A stretch of 64,000 nucleotides of DNA from Galerina marginata (lineage: Eukaryota > Basidiomycota > Agaricomycetes > Agaricales > Galerinaceae): NCBI GenBank assembly GCA_023014335.1, contig JAECYW010000005.1, forward strand, positions 2,914,001 to 2,978,000. Direction: 5' to 3'. The notes under the pieces were generated by a model. It was not told the DNA's origin. It did no database searches and saw nothing but the letters and a program-made list of their open reading frames with translations. Both the position numbers and the translations under genes were made by a program. The first letter of the stretch is position 1. Every line of letters begins with the position of its first letter. Positions 59,529 through 64,000 of this stretch are shown one piece after another.

Positions 59529-60301
59529 CTACAACACCAGATTCTACGTTAGCAAATTGCCAAGGTTGTAAAGAATCATTCTGGCACTAACGGAAAAGAA
59601 CCTCATCTTAAATGTCATGCCAGCACCCGATCCCCTGCTCAACCAATGTGACTGGCTTATTTGACCGACACTGGCACGGGCACAGCTCATAAAACTCAAC
59701 TGAGCTTTCCGACAATAAATCATTGTTGATGTTGCGAGGTATTGATTTTATGGCCCAGCCAGAGATATCGCGAAAATGTCGAAGTAACGTTGAGGTTGTA
59801 AAAGTCAATTCCCGGGCATTGAGGCTGCCCTACGGGCTGAGAAACGAGGTTCGAGGCAGTGATCGTAGAGGTTGGAATCAAAGGTTGGAATCAATTTCTC
59901 ACGCTTGCTTCTTGTCCGTAAATAGAGTACCATCAACCTCCTCTTCACCCCACCTTACATCATGTCAGATGGCAAAGAGTACCAGGTCGCACCACAAACT
60001 CCTCTAACCGCCTCCTCCAACCTAGCTTGCTCTTCAGCATTGAAGTAAACCTGGTAGAAATCCACCCAGCTTATTATTGAGTCTACAATAATACTAAGGA
60101 CCCTTATATGTGTACTCAGTGTACAGCTTTGCTCTGCTGTGCTGCGCCACGAATCCGTTTATCATCAGAACAAGGTGTGAGGCTGTCTGACTCTAATCAC
60201 AAGACGTATTTTGGTACTTATATCCTCCATTGGAACCTCAGGCTTGTTAACACCCATTTTCCGAACCACCCAGTGCAACTGCTTCACAGTTGACTCCGAC
60301 G
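59529..60301. other. 5' region of the minus-strand gene and promoter of D2
   Basis: From about 59930 the sequence repeats at 62630-62979 before D3 (for example CACCTTACATCATGTCAG at 59951 and 62648). This marks the tandem duplication of promoter plus gene. Confidence 0.5.
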
Positions 60302-61981
60302 ATGGAAGCTCTACCCGTGTACGTCGAGGATGAAGTTCCTCAGAGTCCTTTCGACGCGCTTGTAACTCGAATAGCTGCCCCGATATCCTCCACGCACCCT
60401 GATGCTCGGGTTATCCTCGAAAGTTATATTGAAAGCCAAAAGGCTCCAGCTTACGATAGGCCTCAGGAAATTGAAGCGCCTAAGCCCATTGATCACTATC
60501 CGCCGGGCGACGGGCCCAGTACTGATCTATTGACGAGGGTCAAGCAACAGATCGTCAGGGAACTATTCGACGCTATTGCGCGAGAAGACAGCGAAACCAT
60601 CTTACTTTTGATCCAAAACAACCTCGTCACTGCCAACACCACAAGATACGGCCGAACACCGTTATTGGAAGGTATATCAACCAAAATTATCCACGTAGTC
60701 AAAGAACTCCTCGACTTAGGCGCGGACCCTAACGCATTCGGTATTGTGGTAAGCCCAAGTCTGCTCAGACTCAATAACTTACCTATATTTAAATGCTTCG
60801 CTTCCCAGCATAACGGCCAACCTAACCAAGCTACCCGCACTCCCTTGATGTTCGCTGCCAGCATTGGTTCTCTCCCAATTGTAAAACTACTCCTCGAACC
60901 CCCTTACAATGCCAACGATGCACTCGTCGCTCCAGATGGTCAAATTGCCCTGCGGCTCGCTGCGGCCGCTGGCCACCGTGCAATAGTCGAATACCTTCCT
61001 TCCCGCCGCGCTGGGGGCTTCCTACGCTGGAAAACGCATCATGCCCTCGCCGTCGGGCGGATCAAGAAGGCCTTCATAAAAATATACGCGTTTATCAAAT
61101 TCTTTGTCTGGGATGTGCCGAAATTTTTCGTCTGGAGCATCCCCAAGCACGGCATCGTACTTCCCATAGTGAGAAGTTGTAAGTGGTGTTGGGGACGCAG
61201 AAAGCAGTTTGGCGCCTGGTGTAAGCATCAGGTAACCGAGACACCAAAGAGGATTGCGAGAGCTGGGAAGTGGGTCTGGAAGGGGGTGAAGAAAGTCCCT
61301 GCAGCGGTCGCAAAGGCGGGAAAGTGGGCTGGGAATGGTCTAAAGAAAGTTCCAGCAGCAGTCAAAGCGACCGGGAAGTGGGTATGGAAGTTCATAACGG
61401 AGACATTGCCGAAATGGATAAAGGATACGGTTGTCGGCCTTTGGAGGATCGTCAAGGACATAGCAAAGGAGCTGTGGAAGTTTGGAACAGAAACATTGCC
61501 GCGATGGATCAAGAACGTGGTGGTATGGTTTTGGGAACTCTTTACAAAGCGCATTCCAAAGGCAATTTTTACTGCGCTCAAGTGGGTTTGGGCAGGATTT
61601 ACCTCGCTTGCAAAGGCGACTTGGAATGTTATCGAGAAGCTGATGTCGCTCGTCCATACCCTCCTCCAAGCGGTCATTAACTTCCTCCGTAACGTGAAAC
61701 TCGTGGATATCTGGAATGGATTCCGCGAGGTCCTTCGCGCTATTTTTATCACCTTCCCCGCAATGCTTTGGTCCTGGGTGGAGAAATTCGGCGAAGCGTC
61801 GTACAAGATTATGGAGTCGCTTTTCGGCCTTTTCGGAGAAATTGTGTGGTGGATTTTCTACGGGCTGAAGTGGCTGATATTTTATGTTCCGGGGAAAGTC
61901 TGGGTTATCCTGGAAGGCATGGGAAGCTCCCTTGCTAAGGCCTCGCACGAAATACTGGTTTGGATCAGTCCGAAGGCGTAA
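60302..61981 (+). CDS. Ankyrin protein with Trp/Lys amphipathic tail, family D, copy D2
   Basis: Exons are 60302-60748 and 60809-61981, giving 539 aa. The 60-bp intron lacks stops and is a multiple of three, so a retained form would add 20 residues. Ankyrin blocks: GRTPLLEGISTKIIHVVKELLDLGADPN and TRTPLMFAASIGSLPIVKLL. The tail (about 217-539) is about 55 residues longer than in D1. It contains tandem repeats of 16-20 residues built on GKW..G.KKVPAAV (three in a row), then TLP(K/R)WIK...LW modules. It ends WISPKA. Charge and Trp pattern predict membrane-interacting helices. The function is unknown; a sensor (ankyrin) plus membrane-acting tail design is inferred. Confidence 0.78.
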   Translation: MEALPVYVEDEVPQSPFDALVTRIAAPISSTHPDARVILESYIESQKAPAYDRPQEIEAPKPIDHYPPGDGPSTDLLTRVKQQIVRELFDAIAREDSETILLLIQNNLVTANTTRYGRTPLLEGISTKIIHVVKELLDLGADPNAFGIVVSPSLLRLNNLPIFKCFASQHNGQPNQATRTPLMFAASIGSLPIVKLLLEPPYNANDALVAPDGQIALRLAAAAGHRAIVEYLPSRRAGGFLRWKTHHALAVGRIKKAFIKIYAFIKFFVWDVPKFFVWSIPKHGIVLPIVRSCKWCWGRRKQFGAWCKHQVTETPKRIARAGKWVWKGVKKVPAAVAKAGKWAGNGLKKVPAAVKATGKWVWKFITETLPKWIKDTVVGLWRIVKDIAKELWKFGTETLPRWIKNVVVWFWELFTKRIPKAIFTALKWVWAGFTSLAKATWNVIEKLMSLVHTLLQAVINFLRNVKLVDIWNGFREVLRAIFITFPAMLWSWVEKFGEASYKIMESLFGLFGEIVWWIFYGLKWLIFYVPGKVWVILEGMGSSLAKASHEILVWISPKA

Positions 61982-62979
61982 TATATTACTCTCTGCCACA
62001 GATCCAAAAACAGTCCATTTGACGGCGACAATGAATCAATGCTTTTCACTGCTGAGCATCTCAATGGTTAAGCTTCTTCAAGCAAAACTTTAGCACTCAA
62101 CATCTGACCGTGGCGAGTTGTCAATGGTGAAGGGCCTGACCAGAACGGCTAAGTACACTAGGTCCCATTTCCGCATTTGGAAAATATTTCCGCTTGCGGA
62201 GAACCTCAGAAGGTAAGTAGATGGTCGATCATCTGTTGCTAATGCAAGATGCTATGTTTTAAATATGTCTGAAGATCTCATCTGAAGCTCATTTTCTTGG
62301 AGAATGGAGTCCAAAGTCATCTCCGACGTCTCTGCCATATAAAAAACGGATAATTACCCGACTTTAGTATCTGGCACATACTCGAGTAAGGATCGATAGC
62401 CAAATTTTGCCTTTTTGAGGACCAAAAATATGTACAGGCTTAGATAGCTTTCAGGAGTATTCTAACAACTTCTCCTTCACGGAGACAACTTTTATTGGAA
62501 TTTAGTACCAGGCTGGCCTTGGGCGGGCCGATGTGATGATGGCCTTAGTACACGCATTGATAAATAAAACCGCTCTCAACTTCAATCAAGATCTCACGAC
62601 GTGAGGGGACTTAATTGAGCCTATTCTTTTACCCAGGCTCACCTCACCACCTTACATCATGTCAGGTGGAAAAAAGTACTGGGTCGCACCACAGTTCTCT
62701 AAACGCCTCCTCCAACAGCTTGCTTGTTACTCAGCGCTGAAGTAGACCCGGTATGAAGCCATCCCTTTTTTTATTGGAATTCGAGCCTATAATACTGATG
62801 AGGGCCCTTATGTTATGTACAGCTTTGCGGCGCTGTACTCCATCTATCATCTGAACGTGTGAGGCTTTTGACTCTGATTGCAATATGCGCTTTTACTTAT
62901 TCTCTTTGTTGGAACGTCAGGCTTGTTGACTCCCTTTTCCTAACCACCCAGTGCACCTGCTTCACAATTGACTCCGAAA
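61982..62979. other. Spacer and D3 promoter
   Basis: No gene seen up to about 62630; then a duplicate of the D2 promoter. Confidence 0.45.
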
Positions 62980-64000
62980 ATGGAGGCACCGCCCGTCTAC
63001 GTTGAGGATGAAATTCCTCAGAGCCCTTTCGACGCGCTTGTGACTCGAATAGCTGCGCCGATATCTACCACGCATCCTCTTGCTCGGGTTATCCTCGAAA
63101 GTTTTATTGAAAGCCAAAAGGCTCCAGCTTACGATAGACCTCGGGAACCGCCTCAGCCCATTGATCACTATCCGCCGGACGACGGGCCCAGTACCGATAC
63201 TTTGACGAGCGTCAAACAACAAATCGTCAGGGAACTATTCGACGCTATCAGGCGAGAAGATAGCGAAACCATCTTACTTTTAATCCAAAACAACCTCGTC
63301 ACTGCCAACACCACAAGAAACGGCCGAACGCCCTTACTGGAAGCTATATCAACCAAACTCATCCACATAGTCAAAGAACTCCTCGACTTAGGCGCAGACC
63401 CTAATGCATTCGGTGCCGTGGTAAGCTCCAAGTCTACTCAGACTCGACATCAATATTTAAATGCTGCGCTTCCCAGCATAGCGGCGGCCAACGTGGCCAA
63501 GCCACTCGCACTCCATTGATGTTGGCGGCGAGCATTGGTTCTCTCCCAATTGTAAAACTGCTCTGCGAACCCCCTTACAGTGCCAACGATGCACTCGTCG
63601 CTCCAGACGGCGAAATTGCTCTACGGCTTGCTGCGGCTGCTGGTCACCGTGCAATAGTCCAGTACCTCCCTTCCCGCCGCGCCGGGGGCTTCCTACGCTG
63701 GCAGACGCATCATGCACTCACCATCGCGCGGATCGAGAAGGCCTTCAAAAAAATTGGCACATTTATCAAATTCTTTGTTTGGGATGTGCCGAAATATTTG
63801 GTCTGGAGCATTCCCAAGCAAGAGGTCGTGCTTCCCTTCGTGAGAGGCTGTAAGTGGTGTTGGGGACGCAGAAAGCAGTTTGGAGCCTGGTGTATACGTC
63901 AGGTTACCGAGATGCCAAAGAGGGTTGCGAGGTTTGGGAAGTGGGTTTGGCACGGAGTGAAGAAAGTTCCTGCAGCAGCTGCGAAGGCGGGAAAGTGGGC
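62980..64000 (+). CDS. Ankyrin protein with Trp/Lys amphipathic tail, family D, copy D3, cut by window end
   Basis: Exon 1 is 62980-63420 and exon 2 runs from 63477 past the window end. It is a tandem copy of D2 at an offset of 2678 bp. The N-terminus MEAPPVYVEDEIPQSPFDALVTRI, the ankyrin blocks (GRTPLLEAISTKLIHIVKEL, TRTPLMLAASIGSLPIVKLL) and the beginning of the Trp/Lys tail (FIKFFVWDVPKYLVWSIPK; GKWVWHGVKKVPAA) are present and in frame. The intron is 56 bp with TTCCCAG acceptor. No lesion is seen in the visible part. Confidence 0.75.

Overview
The window looks like nuclear DNA of a filamentous basidiomycete, most likely an Agaricomycete. Genes are dense with introns of about 50-65 bp. Donors are GTRNGT-like and branch sites CTRAY-like. 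There are large families of F-box-like genes, a Crinkler-type protein and a Ty1/copia element. No tRNA, rRNA or CRISPR was seen. All gene models are manual splices; several are cross-validated because paralogues in the window share the same intron positions and phases.

Layout. 1-4.46 kb: 5' part of a Ty1/copia retrotransposon (minus) with a premature TGA and one LTR. 4.5-10.7 kb: gene-poor, repeat-rich DNA with one small two-exon gene that carries an eIF4E-binding-like motif. 10.7-19.5 kb: F-box-like genes of two families, A (about 370-390 aa, two exons) and B (about 385-420 aa, four exons). 19.6-25.1 kb: an F-box/beta-propeller-like gene (family C), a protein-L-isoaspartate methyltransferase and an MFSD5-type transporter. 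25.1-34.4 kb: no intact recognised gene; exon-like tandem arrays, fold-back elements, a degenerate CDC5/CEF1 fragment and a minus-strand array of tandem exon-intron cassettes. 34.5-36.2 kb: second copy of the transporter. 36.95-42 kb: inverted duplicate of the 14.4-19.5 kb block. 42-49.6 kb: Crinkler/kinase-like gene, two more B genes and a MITE with perfect 68-bp inverted repeats. 50-64 kb: three ankyrin genes with unusual Trp/Lys-rich amphipathic C-termini (family D), a cluster of family C genes with one relic and one copy that has lost its F-box, and an uncharacterised multi-exon gene.

How it fits together. The region behaves like a fast-evolving accessory locus. Inverted and tandem segmental duplication has multiplied putative ubiquitin-ligase adaptors (A, B, C) beside effector- or immunity-like genes (Crinkler, D). 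Housekeeping genes (methyltransferase, transporter) sit inside it. A CACGTG or CATGTG-type element recurs 80-130 bp upstream of six of seven B genes, which suggests co-regulation. The least explained features are the family D proteins and the tandem exon-intron cassette array at 31.9-34.2 kb.
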